In this document: positions 16,725 to 24,903 of the stretch, piece by piece
How positions within the stretch are numbered: position 1 is the first letter of the stretch
Layout: each line of letters starts with the position of its first letter
Origin: Rhodospirillales bacterium
GTDB taxonomy: Bacteria > Pseudomonadota > Alphaproteobacteria > Rhodospirillales > Thalassospiraceae
Direction: 5' to 3'
Length of the DNA stretch: 64,000 nucleotides
Assembly: GCA_019634165.1 (NCBI GenBank)
Contig: JAHQVT010000013.1
Location: 122,125 to 186,124 of the forward strand
Notes under the pieces: generated by a model
The model's input: only the letters and a program-made list of their open reading frames with translations
Told to the model about the DNA's origin: nothing
Database searches by the model: none
Translations under genes and position numbers: made by a program

Positions 16725-18194
16725 TTAGTTTTCGTAGTTATCGGCAACAAAGCGATCAAGCAAGCGAACGCCAAAGCCGGTCCCGCCTTTCGGTGTCACT
16801 TCCTTATCCGCGGTCGACCACGCCATCGCGGCAATATCAAGATGCGCCCAAGGCCGGTCTTTGGTGATAAAGCGTTTCAGGAACTGGGCCGCGGTGATGG
16901 AGCCTGCCGGACGACCGCCAACGTTTTTCATATCGGCAATGTCAGATTTGATCTGCTTGTCATAGGCAGCCGACAACGGCAAACGCCACACCCCTTCATC
17001 AACGGCCAAACCGGCCGTGGTGATCTGGGCTGCCAGATCGTCATTGTTGGAAAACAGACCCGCATTTTCATGACCAAGAGCAATAATCACTGCACCCGTC
17101 AGGGTCGCCAGATCCACAATCAAACGCGGATCGTATTTTTCCTGCACATAGGTCAGTGCATCACACAGAACCAAACGGCCTTCGGCATCGGTATTAATGA
17201 CTTCAATCGTCTGACCTGACATAGATGTGACAACATCCCCCGGACGCTGTGCGGTTGAAGACGGCATATTTTCAACAAGGCCAAGCACGGCAACAACGTT
17301 GCATTTTGCTTTTCGACCGGCCAATGCCTTCATCAGACCGGAAACCACACCGGCACCGCCCATATCCCATTTCATGTCTTCCATGCCGCCCGCAGGCTTA
17401 ATGGAAATACCGCCAGTATCAAACGTCACACCCTTGCCGACAAAAGCAATCGGGGTATCTTTTTTCTTACCACCGTTCCAGCGCAGAACAACCATTGCCG
17501 GTTTGCGCGCAGAACCCATGGCAACGCCCAAAAGCGCGCCCATGCCCAGTTTCTTCATTTCCTTTTCGTCAAGGATGTCAATTTCCACGCCCAGTTTTTC
17601 AAGGGCGGAAACTTCCTTGGCAAAGCTTTCTGGATACAAAATGTTGGCAGGCTCAGACACCAGATCGCGGGTGAAGAACACGCCTTCGACGACCTTTTTG
17701 GCAGAATCAAACTGTTTCTTGGCGTCTTTGTGATCGCGGGTAGCGATGCTAAGCCCTTTAAGAACCGGCTTGTCGTCCTTGGTTTCGGTGGTGCGGTATT
17801 TATCAAAACGATAATCACGCAACATCGCACCAGTTGCGAAATCACAGGCCAAACCTTCCATATCAAACAGAACCGAAAGGTCTTTTTCGCCGGTCGAAAG
17901 GGCACGCACCGTAACCGATCCGCCAAGCTTCTGGGCGGCGATTACGTCAAACTCGGCTTCTTTGCCAATGCCGAAAACAATCACGCGCGACAGATCGACA
18001 TTTGCCGGGGCCAAAATTTGCAGGCTTTGGCCCGCTTTGCCCTTAAAGGTCGATGCCTTGATCGCCTTGGTGATCAAACCACCCGTTGCTTCATCAAGTG
18101 CAATCGCACTTGGCATCAGATCGGCACCTTCGGTGGCAAAGGCAATAACGGCACCGCTGGTCGGGATGGCGAGATCGGTAAACGTGATCTTCAT
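16725..18194 (-). CDS. pepA: Leucyl aminopeptidase (M17 family)
   Basis: A hexameric cytosolic metallo-aminopeptidase; the E. coli relative also binds DNA. The 489-residue product has the M17 metal and catalytic set: GKGVTFDTGGISIKP (Lys and Asp ligands), KWDMGGAG (Asp) and the family signature NTDAEGRLVL (Asp, Glu and catalytic Arg). The start at 18194 (MKITFTDL) is preferred; an open frame extends 16 codons upstream but those residues are unlike the family. GGAG lies 11 bases upstream. Confidence 0.95.
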   Translation of the reverse strand: MKITFTDLAIPTSGAVIAFATEGADLMPSAIALDEATGGLITKAIKASTFKGKAGQSLQILAPANVDLSRVIVFGIGKEAEFDVIAAQKLGGSVTVRALSTGEKDLSVLFDMEGLACDFATGAMLRDYRFDKYRTTETKDDKPVLKGLSIATRDHKDAKKQFDSAKKVVEGVFFTRDLVSEPANILYPESFAKEVSALEKLGVEIDILDEKEMKKLGMGALLGVAMGSARKPAMVVLRWNGGKKKDTPIAFVGKGVTFDTGGISIKPAGGMEDMKWDMGGAGVVSGLMKALAGRKAKCNVVAVLGLVENMPSSTAQRPGDVVTSMSGQTIEVINTDAEGRLVLCDALTYVQEKYDPRLIVDLATLTGAVIIALGHENAGLFSNNDDLAAQITTAGLAVDEGVWRLPLSAAYDKQIKSDIADMKNVGGRPAGSITAAQFLKRFITKDRPWAHLDIAAMAWSTADKEVTPKGGTGFGVRLLDRFVADNYEN

Positions 18195-18366
18195 GGTAAA
18201 CAGGACTCCGGTCATGTTTCGGGTCGCACAGCCCTTATTCAAAGCAACTGTGTCTGAAAAATACTGCCCCTAATCTAGCGCGTTAAATGCGGTTGAAAAG
18301 AGTTATCATCGAAAAACATATGTGAATTCATACAATCGTCCCGCACAGAAGCGACGAAAGGTTTAA

Positions 18367-18837
18367 TTAGCCCTCGGAAAAATCAAACAGCGACATTGAT
18401 GGGTTGGATTTGATGTATTCAATTTCATCCCCGTCCACATCACCCGTGCTGTGCCAGCCATGCATTTCATAAAATCCATGTGCGCGGTTTTTGGGATCAG
18501 CCCCGGTGGTCAGCGATATGTCATCGCATCCTTGGGCAAATAGCCATTCTTCGGCCATGCGCAGAAGGGCTGCGCCGACACCACGTCCTTCAAAATCGGG
18601 ATCAACGAACAGCGCCCACAGGGTGGCCTCCCCCGGGATGGCGATGGCGAAACCGGCGGCAGAGCCACCCAGATCGGCAAGCCAGATGCCATAGCCTTGT
18701 ACCAGCCATTTGCCAAACGCCGCCTTGGTGATGCCGCGTTCGGCAAGCTCAGACGCAGAAAGATGGTTTTCCCGCACGCGGCTTCGGATGGCAAAAATTG
18801 CCCCGACATCGCCCAAGCGTGCTTTGCGAATTTTCAT
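18367..18837 (-). CDS. GNAT family N-acetyltransferase
   Basis: A 156-residue single-domain acetyltransferase. Motif A is clear in LWALFVDPDFEGRGVGAALLR (about 73-93), which carries the R/Q-x-x-G-x-G/A acetyl-CoA loop. The C-terminal segment NRAHGFYEMHGWHSTGD is the usual beta5-alpha4 region. The substrate cannot be told. ATG at 18837 (MKIRKARLGD) is favoured over GTG at 18846; neither has a strong ribosome site. It is monocistronic, downstream of a REP-like repeat. Confidence 0.85.
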   Translation of the reverse strand: MKIRKARLGDVGAIFAIRSRVRENHLSASELAERGITKAAFGKWLVQGYGIWLADLGGSAAGFAIAIPGEATLWALFVDPDFEGRGVGAALLRMAEEWLFAQGCDDISLTTGADPKNRAHGFYEMHGWHSTGDVDGDEIEYIKSNPSMSLFDFSEG

Positions 18838-18965
18838 CCCGGCCACTGCGTGTTCTTTCTTTCCACCGCATCAAACGTCGCGGCAATGTAGCGATGTGAC
18901 GCCCCAGTGCCAGCAAAAAGTGCTCGTACAAACGACATACCTTGAACGCCCGCGTACTTAGCGCC

Positions 18966-19051
18966 CCGTCATCCCCGCGCAGGCGGGGATCCATAAGGCA
19001 CCGCAGAGCTGTGGATTCCGGGCCTGCGCTTTGCTCCGCCCGGGATGACGG
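18966..19051. repeat. REP-like palindromic repeat element
   Basis: Ends CCGTCATCCC and GGGATGACGG are perfect inverted copies. Between them are the small hairpin CCCCGCGCAGGCGGGG and inverted ATCCATAAGG/CTGTGGAT-type arms. The 'GTCATCCCCGC..GGCGGGGATCCA' type is a dispersed extragenic palindrome common in alpha- and other proteobacteria. Only this copy is in the window. Confidence 0.75.
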
Positions 19052-19079
19052 CGTGGGCCTGATTGACAGGCTAGCAAAT

Positions 19080-19478
19080 TTATAGCCCGAGATAATCAGC
19101 ATCACTTACCGGCTCCAACCAATCGACCGGCGAGCCCTTGAGTTTTTCCTGAATCGCGATGTGGGTCATGGCGGTGTCGGGTCCGGCACCATGCCAATGC
19201 TTTTCACCCGGTGCGAACCATACGATGTCGCCAGGACGGATTTCCTCAACCGGGCCGCCTTCGCGTTGGGCACGACCAAACCCGGACGTAATAATAATCG
19301 TCTGGCCCAAAGGGTGGGTGTGCCAGGTTGTACGCGCACCCGGTTCAAACGTTACATTGGCCGCCGCCACCCGTGCCGGATCAGACGCACTGACGATGGG
19401 TTCAATGCGCACCTGTCCGGTGAAATAGTCCGGCGATCCGATGGTTGATGCCTGTGATCCGGCGCGTTTGATTTCCAT
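19080..19478 (-). CDS. Small cupin, (R)-mandelonitrile-lyase-like
   Basis: A 132-residue single cupin barrel. The first motif TWHTHPLGQ supplies His53, His55 and Gln59; the second, [15 protein letters not shown], supplies His94 and His96; His106 follows in MTHIAIQE. The same residue numbers bind Mn and form the active site in the Granulicella tundricola hydroxynitrile lyase (GtHNL), whose 131-residue sequence, as I recall it, is similar throughout (MEIKR.GSQAS start, [11 protein letters not shown]). The natural reaction of these cupins is not settled. The gene lies just downstream of amrS on the same strand, 49 bases away. Confidence 0.85.
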   Translation of the reverse strand: MEIKRAGSQASTIGSPDYFTGQVRIEPIVSASDPARVAAANVTFEPGARTTWHTHPLGQTIIITSGFGRAQREGGPVEEIRPGDIVWFAPGEKHWHGAGPDTAMTHIAIQEKLKGSPVDWLEPVSDADYLGL

Positions 19479-19527
19479 GATGTGCTTACCTTAAATGTGT
19501 GTTTATCGGTGTTTTGGTTGTCGGATT

Positions 19528-20625
19528 TTAGGTATCGGCGGTCAAACGAACCGGTTGGCGTTTTGGGCCCCATGTTCCGGGCTGCTTTTGGAATACGCCG
19601 GCACAATGGGTGCCACAATTATTGCATTTACCGTGGGCATCAAGGTTCCAGTCTGAAAGCTGATACCAGTCACGACCAATCAGGACTTCTCCGCAGGAAT
19701 GGCAAAATGTGCTGCTGTGGGATTTGTCATGCACATTCCCGACATAGGCATATCGAATACCGTTCTTAAGCGCGATTTCGCGCGCACGCACCAGTGTTTC
19801 AGGCGGCGTTGCCGGGGTATCCATCATTTTCCAATCGGGATGAAAAGCCGTGAAATGCATGGGCACATCCGGGCCAAGTTCACGGATGACCCACTGCGTC
19901 ATTTCTTCAAATTCACGATCGCTGTCATTTTCACCGGGGATCACCAAAGTGGTCAGTTCAAACCAAACGCCTGTGTGATGCTTAAGGTATTTTAGCGTCT
20001 CAAGCACATCATCAAGATGGGCCGAACACAACTGATGATAAAACCGATCCGTGAAGCCTTTTAAATCGACATTGGCCGCATCCATATGGCGGAAAAATTC
20101 TTCGCGGGCTTTATCGCCAATATAACCCGCTGTAACGGCCACCGTGCGAATGCCCATTTCCCGGCAGGCCTGCGCAACATCGACGGCATATTCAAGGAAG
20201 ATCACCGGATCGTTATAGGTAAAGGCTACGGACGAACATCCATATGCCTTGGCGGTTTTGGCGATCATTTCCGGGGTGGCGAGCGAGCTTAGCTTATCCA
20301 TCTCACGCGCCTTGGAAATCTCGTAATTCTGACAGAACTTACACGTCAGATTACAGCCCGCCGTCCCAAAGGACAGGATCGGCGTTCCGGGCAGGAAATG
20401 GTTCAGCGGTTTTTTTTCAATCGGATCAATGCAAAAGCCCGATGAGCGCCCCCATGTGGTCAGAACCATCTGATCACCTTGGCGTGCCCGGACAAAGCAA
20501 AGACCGCGCTGCCCGTCTTTGAGCTTACAATATCGCGGACAGACATCGCACTGAATGCGCCCGTCATCAAGGTGATGCCAGTAACGTCCGGGGACCGTAT
20601 CGACCAGCGGGATGGTCTCTTTCAT
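19528..20625 (-). CDS. amrS: AmmeMemoRadiSam system radical SAM enzyme
   Basis: A 365-residue radical SAM protein related to pyruvate-formate-lyase activase. The [4Fe-4S] motif is Cys91, Cys95 and Cys98 in CNLTCKFC. An N-terminal Cys cluster (CDVCPRYC, about 26-33, plus Cys43) and a C-terminal zinc-ribbon-like region (CHSCGEV and CNNCGTHC) are typical of AmrS. It is divergent from the fused amrB-amrA gene, 90 bases away, so the three parts of the system are all present. The substrate is unknown. Confidence 0.93.
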   Translation of the reverse strand: MKETIPLVDTVPGRYWHHLDDGRIQCDVCPRYCKLKDGQRGLCFVRARQGDQMVLTTWGRSSGFCIDPIEKKPLNHFLPGTPILSFGTAGCNLTCKFCQNYEISKAREMDKLSSLATPEMIAKTAKAYGCSSVAFTYNDPVIFLEYAVDVAQACREMGIRTVAVTAGYIGDKAREEFFRHMDAANVDLKGFTDRFYHQLCSAHLDDVLETLKYLKHHTGVWFELTTLVIPGENDSDREFEEMTQWVIRELGPDVPMHFTAFHPDWKMMDTPATPPETLVRAREIALKNGIRYAYVGNVHDKSHSSTFCHSCGEVLIGRDWYQLSDWNLDAHGKCNNCGTHCAGVFQKQPGTWGPKRQPVRLTADT

Positions 20626-20715
20626 GGCGTGGGCTTTCTTTTGACAAAGCTTCCTCTTTGAAAACTTAGTCCCAATCGCTATCTTTTTAAAGTATGTCGC
20701 GCGATTGGAGCATCA

Positions 20716-22191
20716 ATGACCATCATCCGCCCCCCTGCCGTTGCCGGATCGTTTTATCCTGCTGATGCGGATATTCTGCGCAGCAAGATTGACGGGCTGA
20801 TGGATGCTGCTTTGCATTCCGATGTGACACAAGAGGACGCCATTCCCAAGGCAATCATTGTACCGCATGCCGGTTTGATGTTTTCGGGTGCTATTGCTGC
20901 ACTTGGCTTTGCGACGGTTCGGGCACTAAAGGGCAAGATAAAGCGCATCCTGATCATTGGTCCGGCGCACCGCATGGCGTTTCAGGGCATTGCACTCGCC
21001 AAGGCAGATGGCTTTGCCACACCGCTTGGCAATCTGCGCTGTGATCTTGGTGCGCTGCAAGCTGCCCTTGCCCTGCCGCAGGTTCAGATGTTGGATGATG
21101 CGCATAGGCTTGAGCACGGGCTTGAGATCGAATTGCCGTTTATTCAGCGTCTGTTTGGCGAAAACACCGATATTGGCATTGTACCGCTTTTGGTCAGTCG
21201 ATGCAGCCCGCGTCAGGTTCATGACGTGATCGAAGCACTTTGGGGCGGGCCAGAAACATTGATCGTGATTTCGTCCGACCTGTCGCACTTCCATGATTAT
21301 GACACGGCCAAAAGCATGGATAATCACACGCGCGCCATGATCGAGGCCTTTGATGCCGAAAACATCGGAAGCAATGATGCCTGTGGCGCGCTTCCGGTTG
21401 GCGGTATGTTGCTATCGGCCCGCAAACGCGGCATGCAAATCAAGACCCTTGGCATGCGTAATTCCGGCGACGTTACCGGCGATAAATCCCGTGTGGTCGG
21501 ATATGGTGCATGGGCGATTTATGACTGGATACCGCAAGTGACATCAACGGACGATCAGGAACATGACTTTACCGGTGCGACTGAAAAACTGATCAGCAGC
21601 CATGGTGCGGCGATGCTTGATCTATGCCGACAATCGATCCTGCATGGGCTTGACCACGGAACGCCCCTTCGTGTTTCGCCAAATGACATTGACCCGGCCC
21701 TTAACGCACCGGGTGCAAGTTTTGTCACCTTGAAAAAATCCGGGCAATTGCGGGGCTGCATCGGATCAATCATTGCCCATGGTGATTTGGCAAATGATCT
21801 TTGCCAAAATGCGTTTAAGGCAGCATTCCGTGACCCGCGTTTTCCGGGATTAAGCATGGACGAGATCAATGATGATCTGGAATTATCCATCTCGGTCCTG
21901 TCGCCACCGCATCCATTTCCGTTTTCCAGTGAGGCCGATTTAATTGCCAAGCTGACGCCGTTTGAAGACGGGATCATTTTATCGGATGGCAATCGGCGGG
22001 GGTTGTTCCTGCCGCAAGTTTGGGATCAGTTGCCCGAACCCGCCGACTTTTTGGTACATCTAAAACGCAAGGCAGGGCTTTCGATGGATCATTGGTCCGA
22101 TAGCATGCGGGCCGAACGGTTTATTACACGCGGCCTATCGTCCAAGGACGTTAAGCCGAACGGATTCTGGCAGACTGAAAATTCCCAATGA
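20716..22191 (+). CDS. amrB: AmmeMemoRadiSam system protein B-A fusion (Memo + AMMECR1)
   Basis: A 491-residue fusion. Residues 1-270 are the Memo-like AmrB domain: RPPAVAGSFYPADADILRSKI, IVPHAGLMFSGAIAALG, GPAHRMAF and SSDLSHFHDYDTA, the last sharing the His-rich pocket of extradiol dioxygenase-like folds. Residues 290-491 are the AMMECR1/AmrA domain with the invariant LRGCIGS (345-351) and AFRDPRFPGL. The start has GGAG upstream. In many genomes the two domains are separate genes; the fusion argues that they act together with AmrS. The stop overlaps the next start by four bases (ATGA). Confidence 0.93.
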   Translation: MTIIRPPAVAGSFYPADADILRSKIDGLMDAALHSDVTQEDAIPKAIIVPHAGLMFSGAIAALGFATVRALKGKIKRILIIGPAHRMAFQGIALAKADGFATPLGNLRCDLGALQAALALPQVQMLDDAHRLEHGLEIELPFIQRLFGENTDIGIVPLLVSRCSPRQVHDVIEALWGGPETLIVISSDLSHFHDYDTAKSMDNHTRAMIEAFDAENIGSNDACGALPVGGMLLSARKRGMQIKTLGMRNSGDVTGDKSRVVGYGAWAIYDWIPQVTSTDDQEHDFTGATEKLISSHGAAMLDLCRQSILHGLDHGTPLRVSPNDIDPALNAPGASFVTLKKSGQLRGCIGSIIAHGDLANDLCQNAFKAAFRDPRFPGLSMDEINDDLELSISVLSPPHPFPFSSEADLIAKLTPFEDGIILSDGNRRGLFLPQVWDQLPEPADFLVHLKRKAGLSMDHWSDSMRAERFITRGLSSKDVKPNGFWQTENSQ

Positions 22192-22556
22192 GCGATGATC
22201 GATATAGCGATTTCATTGAAAAGGTCGCGCAATGGGAAGGTGTTTGGGCGCTGTATCATAATGGCTGGTTGCTCCATACCACGTCTGATGGGCAAAAGTT
22301 TTGTCCGCTTTTTGCCACCCGCGAAGATGCCCTAAGCTGGGGGCTGAGCATTCAGACCAACCATGTCGCCACCGCAATCACCTTGGTCGAGATGATGGAA
22401 GGTCTGATCCCGGAATGGCGTGATCAGGATATTTTGCCCGGCATTACCCCGACACCGTCACAGGGGTCGGTGGTGGTTGACCATGATCGTTTGAACGCAG
22501 ATTTATTGACTGCTCTTAAGGCCGTCATGACGGCGCGGTTTGGCAAAAAACAGTGA
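22188..22556 (+). CDS. DUF2750-like protein, coupled to amrB-amrA
   Basis: A 122-residue soluble protein. WALYHNGWLLHTTSDGQKFCPLFATREDA (about 20-48) and the following ALSWGLS segment fit the DUF2750 pattern, which carries no known activity. It starts inside the end of the amrB-amrA gene (four-base overlap), so it is translationally coupled to it. That makes it a candidate accessory protein of the AmmeMemoRadiSam locus. Confidence 0.6.
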   Translation: MSDDRYSDFIEKVAQWEGVWALYHNGWLLHTTSDGQKFCPLFATREDALSWGLSIQTNHVATAITLVEMMEGLIPEWRDQDILPGITPTPSQGSVVVDHDRLNADLLTALKAVMTARFGKKQ

Positions 22557-22650
22557 AATCGCGGTTTTGCGCAATCATAGGCTGGACCTCCATCCAAAAA
22601 TTCCCTATCCCAAACCGATCACTGAATTCACGCCAACAAACGAGATCGCA

Positions 22651-23466
22651 ATGACCCTTGCCCTGCCCGCCAATGCCGATGCGCTTGAAAACGGATTGAT
22701 CGAAATTGCCCGCAAGGCCGGTGCGGCAATGATGGAAATCTATAAAACCGATTTCGACGTTCGTTCCAAAGATGATGCATCGCCCGTAACCGAGGCCGAT
22801 GACGCGGCAGAGGCCGTTATTCTGCCGGGGCTTCGTGCCCTGACACCTGATGTTAAAATCGTATCGGAAGAAAGTGCTGCCAAGGGCGATGTCCCCGATG
22901 TTAGTGCCGATACCGATTTCTTCTGGTTGGTCGATCCGCTTGACGGCACCAAGGAATTCATCAAACGCAATGGCGAGTTTACCGTCAATATCGCCCTGAT
23001 ATCCAAAGGTCAGCCGGTTTTGGGCGTGGTCTATGCCCCGGCGATTGAAAAGCTTTATTATGGTGGGCCTGATGGTGCCAAAATGATTGATGGCGATGCC
23101 GCCCCAATCACAACCGACATCACCGTACGCGACATGCCAGAAGACGGCGTTGTTGTGGTTGGATCACGATCACATGGCGATCCCGAAGCGATGAAGGCAT
23201 TTTTGGGCGATCTTCCGGTCAAGGAACTGCGCCCGGCAGGAAGTTCGTTAAAGCTTTGTCTGGTGGCTGCTGGTGAAGCGGACCTTTATCCGCGCCTTGG
23301 CCCGACCATGGAATGGGATATTGGGGCCGGTCACGCGGTTTTGGCGGCAGCGGGTGGTTTGGTTGAAAATATGGATGGCAGCCGATTCCTTTATGGCAAA
23401 GCCGATTTTCGCAATCCATTCTTCATCGCACGGAGCCCATCGGTTCCGGTAAAATACCAAGCGTAA
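22651..23466 (+). CDS. cysQ: 3'(2'),5'-bisphosphate nucleotidase CysQ
   Basis: Hydrolyses PAP to AMP and phosphate, recycling the by-product of sulfate assimilation. The 271-residue protein has the inositol-monophosphatase-fold metal motifs: EEsA (VSEESAAKG), DPLDGTKEFIKRNGEFTV (about 91-108) and the C-terminal WDIGAGHAVL. The start at 22651 (MTLALPANADAL) is chosen because the 37 upstream codons overlap the previous gene and are unlike CysQ. The ribosome site is weak. Confidence 0.92.
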   Translation: MTLALPANADALENGLIEIARKAGAAMMEIYKTDFDVRSKDDASPVTEADDAAEAVILPGLRALTPDVKIVSEESAAKGDVPDVSADTDFFWLVDPLDGTKEFIKRNGEFTVNIALISKGQPVLGVVYAPAIEKLYYGGPDGAKMIDGDAAPITTDITVRDMPEDGVVVVGSRSHGDPEAMKAFLGDLPVKELRPAGSSLKLCLVAAGEADLYPRLGPTMEWDIGAGHAVLAAAGGLVENMDGSRFLYGKADFRNPFFIARSPSVPVKYQA

Positions 23467-23509
23467 TTTGCCGCGTAGCGAAGGCATTGATAAAATAACA
23501 CGCATGATC

Positions 23510-23558
23510 AGCGGCTTGTGTTGTGTGCGCTGCACACCATGCAGGCCGCTTTTGTTTT
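23510..23558 (+). terminator. Terminator after cysQ
   Basis: Outer stem AGCGGC/GCCGCT and inner stem GTGTGC/GCACAC, followed by TTTTGTTTT. It begins 44 bases after the cysQ stop. Confidence 0.75.
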
Positions 23559-23593
23559 GGGTAAAACCATTACCGTTCAACACCGCAGTTTTC

Positions 23594-23622
23594 TTGACTT
23601 TCAGCGTATTTTACGGTATACA
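23594..23622 (+). promoter_or_regulatory. Strong sigma-70-type promoter
   Basis: TTGACT (23594-23599), a 17-base spacer, then TATACA (23617-23622): five of six bases match the consensus at -35 and at -10, with the ideal spacing. Transcription would start near 23629. It drives either a small RNA or a 260-base Sua5 leader. Confidence 0.65.
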
Positions 23623-23628
23623 TAATTT

Positions 23629-23762
23629 ATCGCCACACAGAGTGTAGGTGACGTAAATAGCCGCCGGAATCACGGCGACGCGGTCTTGTTTCACCACTGC
23701 AGGGCGAAACCGGGCTAGAGCGTAAATTGGAGCCGCCATTCTTTATGGCGGCTCTGCGCTGT
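23629..23762 (+). ncRNA. Candidate structured RNA (small RNA or Sua5 leader)
   Basis: About 130 bases from the promoter to a strong hairpin. It contains stem CGCCG/CGGCG (near 23661-23676), a GTTTC/GAAAC pairing across about 23689-23710 and a 10-bp stem GAGCCGCCAT/ATGGCGGCTC (23730-23754). No open reading frame fits it. The final stem lacks a T run, so a discrete 3' end is not proven. I do not recognise a known RNA family. Confidence 0.4.
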
Positions 23763-23892
23763 TTGGGGCAAATTCCCAAAGATATGTCATTCCATATTGG
23801 CTGCTATCGCATCAATGCTGGGCGTTCTTCCTTGTCATCCGCAATGATCGTCGCTAGGTATTTCAATAGCTTGTATTTTTACGGATTGTTGC

Positions 23893-24888
23893 ATGTCGCC
23901 CGCACTTACCATTCGTCCATATTCCGAAGGTGCCTTAAGCCAGGCTGCGGGGAAACTGCGGGCGGGCGAGTTGGTAGCCTTTCCGACCGAAACGGTTTAC
24001 GGATTGGGCGCGGATGCAACCAATGCCGATGCCGTTGCCGGTATTTACGCCGCCAAAAAGCGGCCAAGTTTTAATCCCCTGATCAGCCATTTTCCGGACC
24101 GCGACGCGGCTGCTAAACACGCTGTGTTTGATGCCCGTGCCGACAAATTGGCAGAAGCCTTTTGGCCCGGTGCGCTGACCCTTGTTTTGCCAAAGCGCGA
24201 AGACAGCACGGTATGTGAATTGGTGACGGCGGGCCTGCCCAGCATTGCAGTGCGTGTTCCCGCCCATCCGATGGCGCGTGAGCTGCTTCGCGCGGCTGGA
24301 CGCCCGATTGCCGCCCCCTCGGCCAACCGGTCCGGGCGGATTAGCCCGACCACAGCAAGCCATGTTGCCCATTCGCTGGGCGATGCCATTGGCATGATCC
24401 TTGACGGTGGGCCGTGTGGTGTCGGTTTGGAAAGCACGGTGGTTGATTTGACCACAGATCGGGTTGTCATGCTCCGTCCCGGTGGGATTACCCGTGAACA
24501 AATTGCCGAAATACTGGGGACGGAAGTTGTCATGGCCGAAACCGATGACACAGCCCCCAAAAGCCCCGGCATGTTAACCAGCCATTATGCGCCGGGTCTT
24601 CCTGTACGCCTTGATGCCACAAGTGCCAACACGGCAAAATACGGCAATGAGATTTTGCTGGCATTTGGGAATTGCAACACCAAAGGATTTGATGCGGTGT
24701 TGTGGCTTTCGAAAAATGGCAATGATGTTGAGGCCGCAGCCAATCTGTTTGCCAAGCTTCACGAGGCCGATCAAAAGCGTTTTGATGGCATTGCCATTGC
24801 GCCGATCCCTGATCAGGGACTTGGACTTGCGATTAATGACCGCATGAAACGCGCAAGCGCCCCGCGTGCCCCACATCCATCACCGTAA
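23893..24888 (+). CDS. L-threonylcarbamoyladenylate synthase (Sua5 type)
   Basis: Makes threonylcarbamoyl-AMP from Thr, bicarbonate and ATP for the t6A37 modification of ANN-decoding tRNAs. The 331-residue length shows the two-domain Sua5 form rather than short TsaC. The YrdC domain (about 8-195) has FPTETVYGLGADA, the basic AAKKRPSFNPL loop and SANRSGRISPT. After the linker PKSPGMLTSHYAPG (about 219-232) comes the smaller Sua5 domain. The start ATG has TTGTTGC upstream and no clear ribosome site. The stop is 12 bases from the next start, so the flavoprotein is co-transcribed. Confidence 0.93.
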   Translation: MSPALTIRPYSEGALSQAAGKLRAGELVAFPTETVYGLGADATNADAVAGIYAAKKRPSFNPLISHFPDRDAAAKHAVFDARADKLAEAFWPGALTLVLPKREDSTVCELVTAGLPSIAVRVPAHPMARELLRAAGRPIAAPSANRSGRISPTTASHVAHSLGDAIGMILDGGPCGVGLESTVVDLTTDRVVMLRPGGITREQIAEILGTEVVMAETDDTAPKSPGMLTSHYAPGLPVRLDATSANTAKYGNEILLAFGNCNTKGFDAVLWLSKNGNDVEAAANLFAKLHEADQKRFDGIAIAPIPDQGLGLAINDRMKRASAPRAPHPSP

Positions 24889-24903
24889 TTGGAAACCGTC
24901 ATT

